Positions 37,484 through 45,531 of a DNA stretch of 64,000 bases are shown here, one piece after another; positions within the stretch are counted from its first letter, which is position 1, and every line of letters starts with the position of its first letter. The stretch lies in the NCBI GenBank assembly GCA_017942165.1, contig JAGKSB010000002.1, positions 186,001 to 250,000 on the forward strand, written 5' to 3'. This DNA is from Rhinopithecimicrobium faecis. GTDB lineage: Bacteria; Bacteroidota; Bacteroidia; Sphingobacteriales; Sphingobacteriaceae. The notes under the pieces were generated by a model. The model did not search any database, was not told the origin of the DNA, and worked only from the letters and a program-made list of their open reading frames with translations. The position numbers were made by a program, and so were the translations under genes.

Positions 37484-37491
37484 TATATTTG
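37484..37491 (+). promoter_or_regulatory. -7 element immediately before glyS
   Basis: TATATTTG matches TAnnTTTG and ends only 6 bp before the glyS ATG (37498), predicting a very short or absent 5' leader. The -33 element is poor. Confidence 0.5.
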
Positions 37492-37497
37492 CCCCTT

Positions 37498-38967
37498 ATG
37501 AGCAAACAAACGGACGACTTATTCAAAAGTGTAGTATCACATGCGAAAGAATACGGTTTTGTATTCCCATCTAGCGAAATATATGACGGCTTATCGGCTG
37601 TTTATGATTACGGTCAATTAGGTGCTGAGTTAAAGAATAACTTAAAGACTTATTGGTGGAAATCGATGGTTCAATTAAATGAAAATATTGTAGGTATTGA
37701 TTCTGCAATTTTCATGCACCCTTCGGTATGGAAAGCTTCGGGCCACGTAGATGGCTTCAGTGATCCTATGATCGATAATAAAGATTCTAAAAAACGTTAC
37801 CGTGCGGATCAATTAATCGAAGATAAAATTGAACGCTACCAAAAAGATGGTAAGGACGATAAAGCTGCGGCTTTACAAACGGATTTAGATACGGCTTTAA
37901 ATAACGACGATTTACCTCGCTTAAAAGAAATTATCGAGGAACATAATATTGTATGTCCAATCTCTGGCACAAAAAATTGGACCGACGTACGTCAGTTCAA
38001 CTTAATGTTCGCTACGCAGATGGGCGCTATGGCTGACGGCGCTGAACAAGTATACCTACGCCCTGAAACGGCACAAGGTATCTTTGTGAACTTCTTAAAT
38101 GTTCAAAAAACAGGCCGCATGAAAATCCCTTTCGGGATTGCTCAAATTGGTAAAGCCTTTCGTAACGAAGTAATTGCGCGTCAATTTATCATCCGTATGC
38201 GTGAGTTTGAACAAATGGAAATGCAATATTTTGTACGCCCAGGCACAGAGATGGAATGGTATAATAAGTGGAAAGAAACACGCTTAAAATGGCACTTAGC
38301 CCTAGGCTTCAATGCGGACAACTACCGTTACCATGACCACGTAAAATTAGCTCACTATGCGAATGCTGCTGTAGATATCGAGTACAACTTCCCTTTTGGA
38401 TTCAAAGAGGTAGAGGGTATCCACTCGCGTACAGATTTTGATTTAAAGCAACATCAGGAGTTTTCCGGTAAGAAATTACAGTATTTCGATACCGAGATTA
38501 ACCAAAACTATGTCCCTTACGTAATCGAAACGTCCATCGGTCTTGACCGCTTGTTCTTAACGTTATTATGTAACGCCCTAGTACATGAAGATTTAAGTAC
38601 TGAAGAACGTACTGATGCGCGTGTAGTGTTGAAATTCCCTGCGCCATTAGCGCCAGTGAAAGCAGCCATCTTACCGCTGACGAAAAAAGACGGACTACCC
38701 GAGAAAGCTCGTGAGATTATGGCTCAATTAAAATTAGACCATAATGTGCAGTACGATGAGAAAGACTCTATCGGTAAACGCTACCGCCGTCAAGATGCCA
38801 TTGGTACGCCAATCTGTATCACCGTAGATCACCAAACATTAGAAGATAATACCCTAACTATTCGTCACCGCGACTCCATGCTACAAGAGCGTATCGCGGT
38901 AGCAGATTTAGAGAAATTTGTCGCTGACCTAGTTAGTTGGTCACCAATGTTGAAACAATTAATCTAA
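37498..38967 (+). CDS. glyS: Glycyl-tRNA synthetase (single-chain, alpha2 type)
   Basis: Class II aminoacyl-tRNA synthetase, 489 residues from the ATG at 37498 (MSKQTDDLFKSVVSHAKEYG). The in-frame TTG at 37489 belongs to the -7 promoter element and is not a likely start. Motifs: SSEIYDGLSAVYDYGQLGAELKNNLK, VYLRPETAQGIFVNF (motif 2 region), FGIAQIGKAFRNEV, FEQMEMQYFV, and YVIETSIGLDRLFLTLL (motif 3). The anticodon-binding domain is at about 385-480. This is the eukaryote/archaea-like homodimer type normal for Bacteroidota. A terminator follows at 38997. Confidence 0.97.
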   Translation: MSKQTDDLFKSVVSHAKEYGFVFPSSEIYDGLSAVYDYGQLGAELKNNLKTYWWKSMVQLNENIVGIDSAIFMHPSVWKASGHVDGFSDPMIDNKDSKKRYRADQLIEDKIERYQKDGKDDKAAALQTDLDTALNNDDLPRLKEIIEEHNIVCPISGTKNWTDVRQFNLMFATQMGAMADGAEQVYLRPETAQGIFVNFLNVQKTGRMKIPFGIAQIGKAFRNEVIARQFIIRMREFEQMEMQYFVRPGTEMEWYNKWKETRLKWHLALGFNADNYRYHDHVKLAHYANAAVDIEYNFPFGFKEVEGIHSRTDFDLKQHQEFSGKKLQYFDTEINQNYVPYVIETSIGLDRLFLTLLCNALVHEDLSTEERTDARVVLKFPAPLAPVKAAILPLTKKDGLPEKAREIMAQLKLDHNVQYDEKDSIGKRYRRQDAIGTPICITVDHQTLEDNTLTIRHRDSMLQERIAVADLEKFVADLVSWSPMLKQLI

Positions 38968-38996
38968 GGATTTAGCGCTCCATAAAGAGTACACTT

Positions 38997-39030
38997 AAAA
39001 GGTTAGTAACTTAGGTTGCTAACCTTTTTT
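38997..39030 (+). terminator. Terminator after glyS
   Basis: AAAAGGTTAG (38997-39006) and CTAACCTTTT (39019-39028) form the stem, extended inward by partial pairing, with a T-run to 39030. Confidence 0.88.
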
Positions 39031-39033
39031 ATG

Positions 39034-39064
39034 TTGTGAACTTTATTTAGAAGCTGTACATTTG
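39034..39064 (+). promoter_or_regulatory. Promoter of the VF530-like gene
   Basis: TTG at 39034-39036, a 20-bp spacer and TACATTTG at 39057-39064 fit the Bacteroidota consensus. The leader would be about 15 nt. Confidence 0.7.
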
Positions 39065-39083
39065 AACTATATCATCAAAAAAA

Positions 39084-39299
39084 ATGGAAACACAACCCAA
39101 CAATCCTTTACATGGCAAGACCTTGGAAAGAATTATTACGGAATTACATGCCCATTATGGATGGAAAGAGCTTGCTCGCCTAATCCGTATTAACAGTTTT
39201 AGTAATAACCCCAGCCTCAAATCTAGTCTCGCTTTCTTACGTCGCACGGAATGGGCACGCAAAAAAGTCGAAGAGCTTTATATTGATACCTTCCATTAA
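39084..39299 (+). CDS. VF530-family DNA-binding protein (DUF2132)
   Basis: 71 residues. [46 protein letters not shown] and KVEELY follow the VF530 family closely over its whole length. Family knowledge: VF530 from Vibrio fischeri has a helical fold and was reported to bind DNA; its cellular role is not known. It is a single gene with its own promoter and a short hairpin across its stop codon. Confidence 0.88.
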   Translation: METQPNNPLHGKTLERIITELHAHYGWKELARLIRINSFSNNPSLKSSLAFLRRTEWARKKVEELYIDTFH

Positions 39300-39308
39300 T
39301 TGGAAGGT
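39288..39308 (+). terminator. Short hairpin overlapping the VF530 stop codon
   Basis: ACCTTCCA (39288-39295) / TGGAAGGT (39301-39308) with a 5-nt loop containing the stop. No T-run is present, so termination strength is doubtful. Confidence 0.45.
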
Positions 39309-39373
39309 TATCTATAGAAGATTTCTTTTGGGAAGGCTTTTATTTTAAATTTTAGGGCTCGTATTATAATTAA

Positions 39374-40918
39374 CTAAAAAGAGCCTTCTTTGAGCCAGCC
39401 CCATTCTTCCTGAATGGACAGTTGGAATTCCTGATCTGTCGTATCATATAAACGGCCAGAAAATAGCAACTGTACATTATTCGTAATTTCCTCTGAAAGC
39501 GTAAAAGCCCGAATTAAAGAGCCGTCCCTCGAAAATATGGCTACATCATAGCTTAGCAGTACAGGTTCATCGAGCAGCCCCAGAAATTGATTAAAAAGCA
39601 GCATATTTCCTGTAAACTCAAAATATGGAGCGACGGAGAGCTGCTGCACGGCATAAAAAGGCTGCGTAATAGCCGCATTCCCGATGGCATAGAAGTCATG
39701 GTTATGCCTTTTGGTAATTTGCACCTCGCCTACTTCCGAGAAATCCCGATTATCGGTAAAGAGAATCTGCACCTCGCTGTAATAACGGTGTAAAGGTATT
39801 GTCTGCAATGCATCACTCAGTATGGCGACATCTGTCAGTAAAGCTCCATAAATCTGTGCATAGCTATTGTCAAAAGAGTTTCCAACAACAAATTCTGAAA
39901 AGGTAGTCAATGGGCTACCATACAACAGGGACGCGTTAGATTGGTTGTATAGAAAGTGGAAATGGTATCTACCACGTGGGAGTTCGATGTCTAAGTCGAG
40001 CCTAGGGAGTGGCTCCTCCAATGTAAGGTTGACATTTCTAACAATCGCTCCAGTTTCGGCATCAAATATAAAATAGCTAAATACAGCCATCGTAAGATTA
40101 TTAGGCGGATATATATCCGCAGGATCAATCACACCAAGCACACGGAAATTGTCAATACGTATTCTCCCTGCAGTGGCGTTGTACTCATTGCCGCCATTAC
40201 GAGGACCTTCCGCAAAGGATAATTTAAATAGGACAGCACTAGCTCCCCAAGAGATATCCTGAAGGTTATATTCCATAAGCTGATTGGTATTTACGCCAAT
40301 TAGCGTGTCCGCAGCGGAAATGGAAGTTAAGGCAATAAAATCAGCTGATAGCGCATCCACAAACTGATAGCTTAATAACACTTCCTGTGGACCTGTAGTG
40401 GTTGTATTCGCGTTAAACGATAAATAGTTTAATTGGAGCATGCTGCGTGCAGGAATTTCTATATACAGTTCCGTTTGACCATTGACCGAAAGGGCATCGC
40501 CTGCGGGAAATAGAAAGTCTGCATCAGCCATTGCTCCTGTGCTTGAAAAAGAATACCCTTCAACAGGATTTGTGTAACACTGCACGAGCGTAGGCACTAA
40601 AGCAATGTCAGGCTGTAGATTACGCGCATTAAAAGACCAGAAATAAAGTAGCTCGCCCGAGGAATTAACGGAAGTATTCGCTGAAGTACTCGCTAAAGTA
40701 CTCGCTCTTAGATTGGTTGAAGTCACGCTCCTGGATACCAGAGAGATTGGAAACGGATTTATTGCCGATTGAAAACTGGTAAAGGAGAATGATAATTTAT
40801 AAATAGCACGGTCATCATCTTCTACATTAAAGTCGAACGTTCTTCGACAAGAGCTGATGACAAATAGCAGCAAAAGAAGGAATAACCCCTGCAGCACATA
40901 GATACGGTGTCTTTGCAT
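39374..40918 (-). CDS. Lipoprotein of unknown function with beta-rich domains
   Basis: 514 residues, not recognised with certainty. A lipoprotein signal (LFLLLLLFVISSCRRTF) puts lipidation near Cys 24. A low-complexity linker (RASTLASTSANTSVNSS, about 71-87) is encoded by three 12-bp tandem repeats at 40671-40706. Residues about 90-260 look like a beta-sandwich (SFNANTTTTGPQEVLLSYQF). From about 270 the pattern of short strands, with FDAETGAIVRNVNLTLEE and PRGRYHFHFLYNQSNA, recalls FimB/Mfa2-type pilus-anchor lipoproteins, but this is only a resemblance. It lies downstream of the fucosidase pair with a 126-bp gap. There are no catalytic motifs. Confidence 0.6.
   Translation of the reverse strand: MQRHRIYVLQGLFLLLLLFVISSCRRTFDFNVEDDDRAIYKLSFSFTSFQSAINPFPISLVSRSVTSTNLRASTLASTSANTSVNSSGELLYFWSFNARNLQPDIALVPTLVQCYTNPVEGYSFSSTGAMADADFLFPAGDALSVNGQTELYIEIPARSMLQLNYLSFNANTTTTGPQEVLLSYQFVDALSADFIALTSISAADTLIGVNTNQLMEYNLQDISWGASAVLFKLSFAEGPRNGGNEYNATAGRIRIDNFRVLGVIDPADIYPPNNLTMAVFSYFIFDAETGAIVRNVNLTLEEPLPRLDLDIELPRGRYHFHFLYNQSNASLLYGSPLTTFSEFVVGNSFDNSYAQIYGALLTDVAILSDALQTIPLHRYYSEVQILFTDNRDFSEVGEVQITKRHNHDFYAIGNAAITQPFYAVQQLSVAPYFEFTGNMLLFNQFLGLLDEPVLLSYDVAIFSRDGSLIRAFTLSEEITNNVQLLFSGRLYDTTDQEFQLSIQEEWGWLKEGSF
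40671..40706. repeat. Three 12-bp tandem repeats inside the lipoprotein gene
   Basis: GAAGTATTCGCT, GAAGTACTCGCT and AAAGTACTCGCT follow each other without spacers, encoding the Ser/Thr/Ala/Asn-rich linker in units of four residues. Slippage would change linker length without frameshift. Confidence 0.75.
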
Positions 40919-41044
40919 AACGAATGGTATGTTGGTAAAACCGTAGATTGTACATAACAGAGGTTGTTTTCTTCTTTAAAAATAAGGATTTAAACGTTAT
41001 AATTACTTATTATATTTTTTGCAGATCCTTTTGCATTGGAAATT

Positions 41045-43423
41045 TTATAGTTTATAACTGCTTTTCTTCCCGTTTACGAGTACATCTACAGCTTCCCCTT
41101 TATTTCCAGTAATCTTATAGCTTGTCACAAGTCCATTTTCCCAGCTAACATCCACCGTATATCCTCCACGCGCTTTCAATCCGCTATAGGACCCTGAAGA
41201 CCAGCTTTCCGGCAATGCAGGTAGCAGATGAATAAATCCTGCGTGGGATTGAATGAGCATTTCAGCAATTCCTGCAGAGCCCCCAAAATTTCCATCAATC
41301 TGAAAAGGTGGGTGTGCGCAGAATAAGTTTGGATAAGTTCCAGCGCCAACTTTCGTCGGATTCTCCGCCGTGTATGCTGGCTGCAGAAGCTGTCTAAGGA
41401 TTTCCAGGGAATGGTTGCCATCTTGAAGACGCGCCCAAAAGAGTAGTTTCCATGCCCGCGACCAACCTGTGCCCTCGTCCCCACGAACGGTCAATGTTTT
41501 CCGTGCCGCTTCCGCCCACTCAGGACTCGTTTGTGGAGAAATAAAGGCTGCCGGGTAGAGGCCATACAGATGGGATACATGTCTATGCTTAGGCTCTACC
41601 TCTTCATAATCTTGCAACCATTCCATCACACGCCCAGACTTACTTACCTGCACTGCAGGAGGAATTTCTGTTAGCTGCTGCGCTAACACCTCCGCATAAG
41701 AGTCATTTAGAGCGAGGATTTTATTGGCCGCTAGCACAGCGCCATAGAGTTCCCTTACAATTTGGTTATCTATTGTTGGTCCCATTACGATGGAGGCTAC
41801 CTGACCACTAGGGAGGCGAAAAGCATTTTCCGGAGATACCGAAGGGGAAGTTACCCACCAGCCTGTCACGGGATCTTTCACCATGGTGTGGGCATAGAAT
41901 GTTGCCGCATTTTTTAAAATAGGATATATTTCCTTTAAGTAAGCTTTATCTTTTGTGAATAAATAGTGTTCCCAAAGGTGATTACAAAGCCAGCCCGAGG
42001 CTGTGGAAGCGCCCCAAGATGCGGACTCCCCAGGGGCCGTGTAGCCCCAAACATTCGTCATCATATAGACCACCCAACCGGGTGCATTATAATACGCCTT
42101 AGCGGTCTTCTCCCCTTCCTTCGCTAGGCGCTTTATCATCGCTATAAAAGGCAGATGATACTCCGAAAGGTTGGACACCTCCACGCCCCAATGATTCATT
42201 TGCGCATTGACATTCAGGTGATAGTCACCATTCCAAGGTGTATTTATCTCGTGGGCCCAAAGCCCCTGTAAGTTGGGAGGAAGGGCATTAGCCATCTTTG
42301 GTGCAGTGCTACTGATCGTTAGATAACGGCCAAATTGATAGTATAAGCTTGCCATCTCATTGTCCAGCTGCGGAGCCTTATAGAAGGCCGCTAAACGCTG
42401 ATCCGTAGGGATTGAAATCTTTGAGCCTGCGCCTTCCAGGGAGTTTCCAGGGTTTAATTGGAGACGCACTCGATTAAATACGCTGTGATAGGCTTTTTTA
42501 TGTTCCTTAAGCAGTTTTTCCGTAGCGCTATTTTGCGCATTTTTAAGACGTCCTTCGAGGGTTTCCACAAGCGGCAGACCATAGTATGAAGTCGTAGCAG
42601 CAAATAAAATAGTTGCTTGATCTGCGTCTTCAACCATTAAGGAGGATCCTTCTTTACGTAGCGTTCCACCTTTAATATTCAGTGTAATCTGTGCCGCAAA
42701 AGTCAGCCCTTTGCCTCCTTTACCATCCGTGAGTTGCCCTTGAATAGTTAGGGTATTTCCGCGTATTTCCGCTGAGGTAACCGCTTCCTTTCTGCTGAAG
42801 TCAAGTTTAAAGCTGATGGATTTCTTACGGTCCGCCGTCAGGGAAACTAAGCCAAAATTTTCATCCTGAGAAGTAAAATAGGTGCGCTGATAAGTCGTAC
42901 CATTTGCCTCAAAGGAGGTGTATGCAACCGCATCTTGGATATCCAATGAGCGCTCGTAGTTTTCCACCTTTCCAGGAATTTGATGCTTCAGCTTCAGAAA
43001 ACCGAAATTCTGATAAGACCCATAAGGCGCCGTAGCGCCATTTCCAAAATTGGATCCTAAGCCCTGACAGATAAAATTCTGATCAACTAATTTTTCAGCT
43101 TCTTTATTTTTCCCGGAAAATAGTAATTGCTGAATCGTGCTCACCTGCTTATAGGCGCTGTAGTTGTTTGGATCTTCAGGAGATCCCGACCACATACTAA
43201 TTTCATTAAGCACAATAGACTCCTGCTGTACCTGCCCATCGGGCATCATCCCAATCGATCCATTTCCGATTGGCAGAGTTTCCTCCCAGCGTGCCGCAGG
43301 CTGCGCATACCAGAGCTGCAGGCTATGGCGCTTGGGCAGCGATTCCTTGGCCTTCAGCGGCGTGCTAGGCTGTAAGCTTAGCGTAACGACAAGCGTAACT
43401 AGGCTACTTAGTATCTTCTTCAT
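41045..43423 (-). CDS. Glycoside hydrolase family 95 alpha-L-fucosidase
   Basis: 792 residues with a signal peptide (LSSLVTLVVTLSLQPST). The N-terminal beta domain (LWYAQPAARWEETLPIGNGS, about 37-56, then EISMWSGSPEDPNNY) and the (alpha/alpha)6 barrel with NLQGLWAHEINTPWNGDYHL and TSPSVSPENAF are diagnostic of GH95. The Glu of SPENAF corresponds to the catalytic acid of AfcA. Family members remove alpha-1,2-linked L-fucose, with some alpha-galactosidases known. The gene start overlaps the end of the GH29 gene by 20 bp, so the two are translated together. The product is probably periplasmic. Confidence 0.93.
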   Translation of the reverse strand: MKKILSSLVTLVVTLSLQPSTPLKAKESLPKRHSLQLWYAQPAARWEETLPIGNGSIGMMPDGQVQQESIVLNEISMWSGSPEDPNNYSAYKQVSTIQQLLFSGKNKEAEKLVDQNFICQGLGSNFGNGATAPYGSYQNFGFLKLKHQIPGKVENYERSLDIQDAVAYTSFEANGTTYQRTYFTSQDENFGLVSLTADRKKSISFKLDFSRKEAVTSAEIRGNTLTIQGQLTDGKGGKGLTFAAQITLNIKGGTLRKEGSSLMVEDADQATILFAATTSYYGLPLVETLEGRLKNAQNSATEKLLKEHKKAYHSVFNRVRLQLNPGNSLEGAGSKISIPTDQRLAAFYKAPQLDNEMASLYYQFGRYLTISSTAPKMANALPPNLQGLWAHEINTPWNGDYHLNVNAQMNHWGVEVSNLSEYHLPFIAMIKRLAKEGEKTAKAYYNAPGWVVYMMTNVWGYTAPGESASWGASTASGWLCNHLWEHYLFTKDKAYLKEIYPILKNAATFYAHTMVKDPVTGWWVTSPSVSPENAFRLPSGQVASIVMGPTIDNQIVRELYGAVLAANKILALNDSYAEVLAQQLTEIPPAVQVSKSGRVMEWLQDYEEVEPKHRHVSHLYGLYPAAFISPQTSPEWAEAARKTLTVRGDEGTGWSRAWKLLFWARLQDGNHSLEILRQLLQPAYTAENPTKVGAGTYPNLFCAHPPFQIDGNFGGSAGIAEMLIQSHAGFIHLLPALPESWSSGSYSGLKARGGYTVDVSWENGLVTSYKITGNKGEAVDVLVNGKKSSYKL

Positions 43424-45308
43424 AGAATATGATATCCGCTAAGTTCACTTCATTGGATTGCACTAATGCCGTAGGGACAAATTTCAAGAATTTCACTTTT
43501 TGTAAATTTAAAGGGAGCTCCTGAGGAATTGGATTGGCTTTAATATTCGCAAACTCACCCTGTTGGACTTCGGTAAATTTCTTACCATCTTCCGAGCGGT
43601 AGATGGTATACTTCGCAATAGCTTGCTGTGGCATATTCCCCGTAGGCGTGTAGCGGAGACCTCGCACATTAGTTTCCTTTGGAAAAGCGAAGATAAAACC
43701 TTGCGCATATTTTTTCGTTTGTACCGTGGTCGCTGAATTATTATCTAATAGTGCTTCCGCTTTAATGCCTAATTGTGCCGCATTGGTAAGCGTTACCTTA
43801 GCATTTTTATAGTTTTCTTGCGTTTTTGTGGTAAATGAGAAAGGCGCTTCTGCGACTTTAAACAAACCGATATCTGACACTGTAATCGCGACAGGGGCAA
43901 AAAAATGAAATCTTAATTTTGCTGTTTTCACCTCTTTGGAAAGGTGGATTAACCGGTTTGCACCTATGCTTGTTGCTTTAGCTAGCGGCTTCCATTGCGT
44001 ACCCTCAGCGACTTCTACAAGCACTGAGTCTAGGCGTTGGCCAAGTTTAATATTTTCCCGAATTTGGATTAAATCGAACGATTGTTGTTCTGGGAGGGTC
44101 AGCTCTAGGGAGGCTTGATGCACACCATCTTTCGTCGCCCAGTAGCTGTATCGATCGGCATCTAATACCGCTTCTACCGGTTGACCATCGCGCGTGTTGG
44201 AAGCTTTTAGCTGCGCATTCTTAGCGTAGTTTCGTGAAAATGTTTTCTTTAACTTATCTCCAAAAGCAACTAAAGACTGCACATCATTAGCATGCAGAAT
44301 CCCTTCCGGTGTTGGCGCTAAGCCCAGGTTCATCGCTCCTCCACGGCCTACAGACTCGACGTAGATAGCGAATAGCTGATTTGGTGTTTTCACTTTTAAA
44401 TCCTGGTCAGCATGATAAAACCATCCTGGACGCTGTGGCACATCACATTCCGCAGGAATCCACTGCTCCCCTAAACGATCTCCAGAAGTAAGATTTTTTT
44501 CTTGCACTAAGCCTGGAACGGGAGGTTTGCCGTCAATACCTTTTGGGGTTAACGTCGACCAAGAGGTTTCTCCCGCCATCCCACGTTCATTACCCACCCA
44601 ACGCATATCTGGACCTACATCGGAAAATATCATGGCATTTGGCTGTAAGGATCTTACAATCGGCCAGGTCTTCTCATGCCAAGCATAATAGGTGGAACGG
44701 TCGATGACACGCTTTTCATTAAGTCCCCCATAATAGCCATCTCCGCCATTAGCACCGTCATGCCAAGAGGTAAATAATGGTCCATAGTTGGTCATCAACT
44801 CCGTTAACTGTGCACGGTAAGCGTCGGCATAAGCTGCTGTGCCATAGCGCGTATCATTACGATCCCAAGCAGAGAGATAAACACCAAATGCTAACTGTGC
44901 TTTGTGTGAAGCTTTCATAAAATCGGCAACCATATCTCCCTTACCCTGCTTCCAAGGGCTGCTAGCTACGGAATAATTCGTGGTCTTCGTTGGCCACAAA
45001 CAGAATCCATCGTGATGCTTAGCAACAGAAATTAACCCTTTAAAACCGCCAGCAGCGGCCGCATTTGCAATCTGCTGCGCATCGAATTTGGAAGGATTAA
45101 AAATCTTCGGGTCGGCATCCCCGTAGCCCCATTCTTTATTTTGATAGGTGGTAGGTGTAAAATGTATTAAGCAATACATTTCCATTTCATGCCATTTCAA
45201 CTGGCGTTCGGAAGGAACGGCACCAAAAGGTTTTAATGGCTGATCAGGAATTGCAGAGCCTGGTAATAAGAGTCCTGCAAACAATAAATTGAGGGCTGAT
45301 AAAAACAT
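43404..45308 (-). CDS. Glycoside hydrolase family 29 alpha-L-fucosidase
   Basis: 634 residues with a signal peptide (MFLSALNLLFAGLLLPGSA). The catalytic domain (about 25-350) has WHEMEMYCLIHFTPTTYQNKE, VAKHHDGFCLWPTKTTNYSV and SWHDGANGGDGYYGG, where the Asp of WHDGANG is the expected nucleophile. The C-terminal 280 residues are beta-rich, including discoidin/F5-8-type-C-like parts (SYWATKDGVHQASLELTLP). It is the first gene of the fucosidase pair. Two 19-bp direct repeats lie just upstream. Together with GH95 it would release L-fucose from host or algal/plant glycans. Confidence 0.93.
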   Translation of the reverse strand: MFLSALNLLFAGLLLPGSAIPDQPLKPFGAVPSERQLKWHEMEMYCLIHFTPTTYQNKEWGYGDADPKIFNPSKFDAQQIANAAAAGGFKGLISVAKHHDGFCLWPTKTTNYSVASSPWKQGKGDMVADFMKASHKAQLAFGVYLSAWDRNDTRYGTAAYADAYRAQLTELMTNYGPLFTSWHDGANGGDGYYGGLNEKRVIDRSTYYAWHEKTWPIVRSLQPNAMIFSDVGPDMRWVGNERGMAGETSWSTLTPKGIDGKPPVPGLVQEKNLTSGDRLGEQWIPAECDVPQRPGWFYHADQDLKVKTPNQLFAIYVESVGRGGAMNLGLAPTPEGILHANDVQSLVAFGDKLKKTFSRNYAKNAQLKASNTRDGQPVEAVLDADRYSYWATKDGVHQASLELTLPEQQSFDLIQIRENIKLGQRLDSVLVEVAEGTQWKPLAKATSIGANRLIHLSKEVKTAKLRFHFFAPVAITVSDIGLFKVAEAPFSFTTKTQENYKNAKVTLTNAAQLGIKAEALLDNNSATTVQTKKYAQGFIFAFPKETNVRGLRYTPTGNMPQQAIAKYTIYRSEDGKKFTEVQQGEFANIKANPIPQELPLNLQKVKFLKFVPTALVQSNEVNLADIIFYEEDTK

Positions 45309-45311
45309 AAT

Positions 45312-45368
45312 AAAAGTATTATTGGTTATAGATGTAGGTACGATTACTTAAAAGTATTACTGGTTAAA
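45312..45368 (-). promoter_or_regulatory. Direct 19-bp repeats upstream of the GH29 gene
   Basis: AAAAGTATTATTGGTTATA (45312-45330) and AAAAGTATTACTGGTTAAA (45350-45368) differ at two positions and are 38 bp apart. Directly repeated sites are typical for AraC-type or hybrid two-component regulators; none is encoded in the window. The proximal copy contains the 12-mer shared with rhaT. Confidence 0.45.
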
Positions 45369-45531
45369 TATACTTCAAAATAAATAAATATTACAGTAAA
45401 TAATTTCACTGAAGACAATTCTACAAGGTATTAATTCTTCTTTTATAACAATAATAACTAACTTTATATAAAGCATATAACAAGCATTCTAGCAGCTTAA
45501 AACGAAAAAAACAAACTTAAATAACTGTAAA

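Noticed and set aside
37489-37497. TTG start for glyS
   Set aside because: The TTG is part of the TATATTTG promoter element and the family N-terminus begins at the ATG at 37498.
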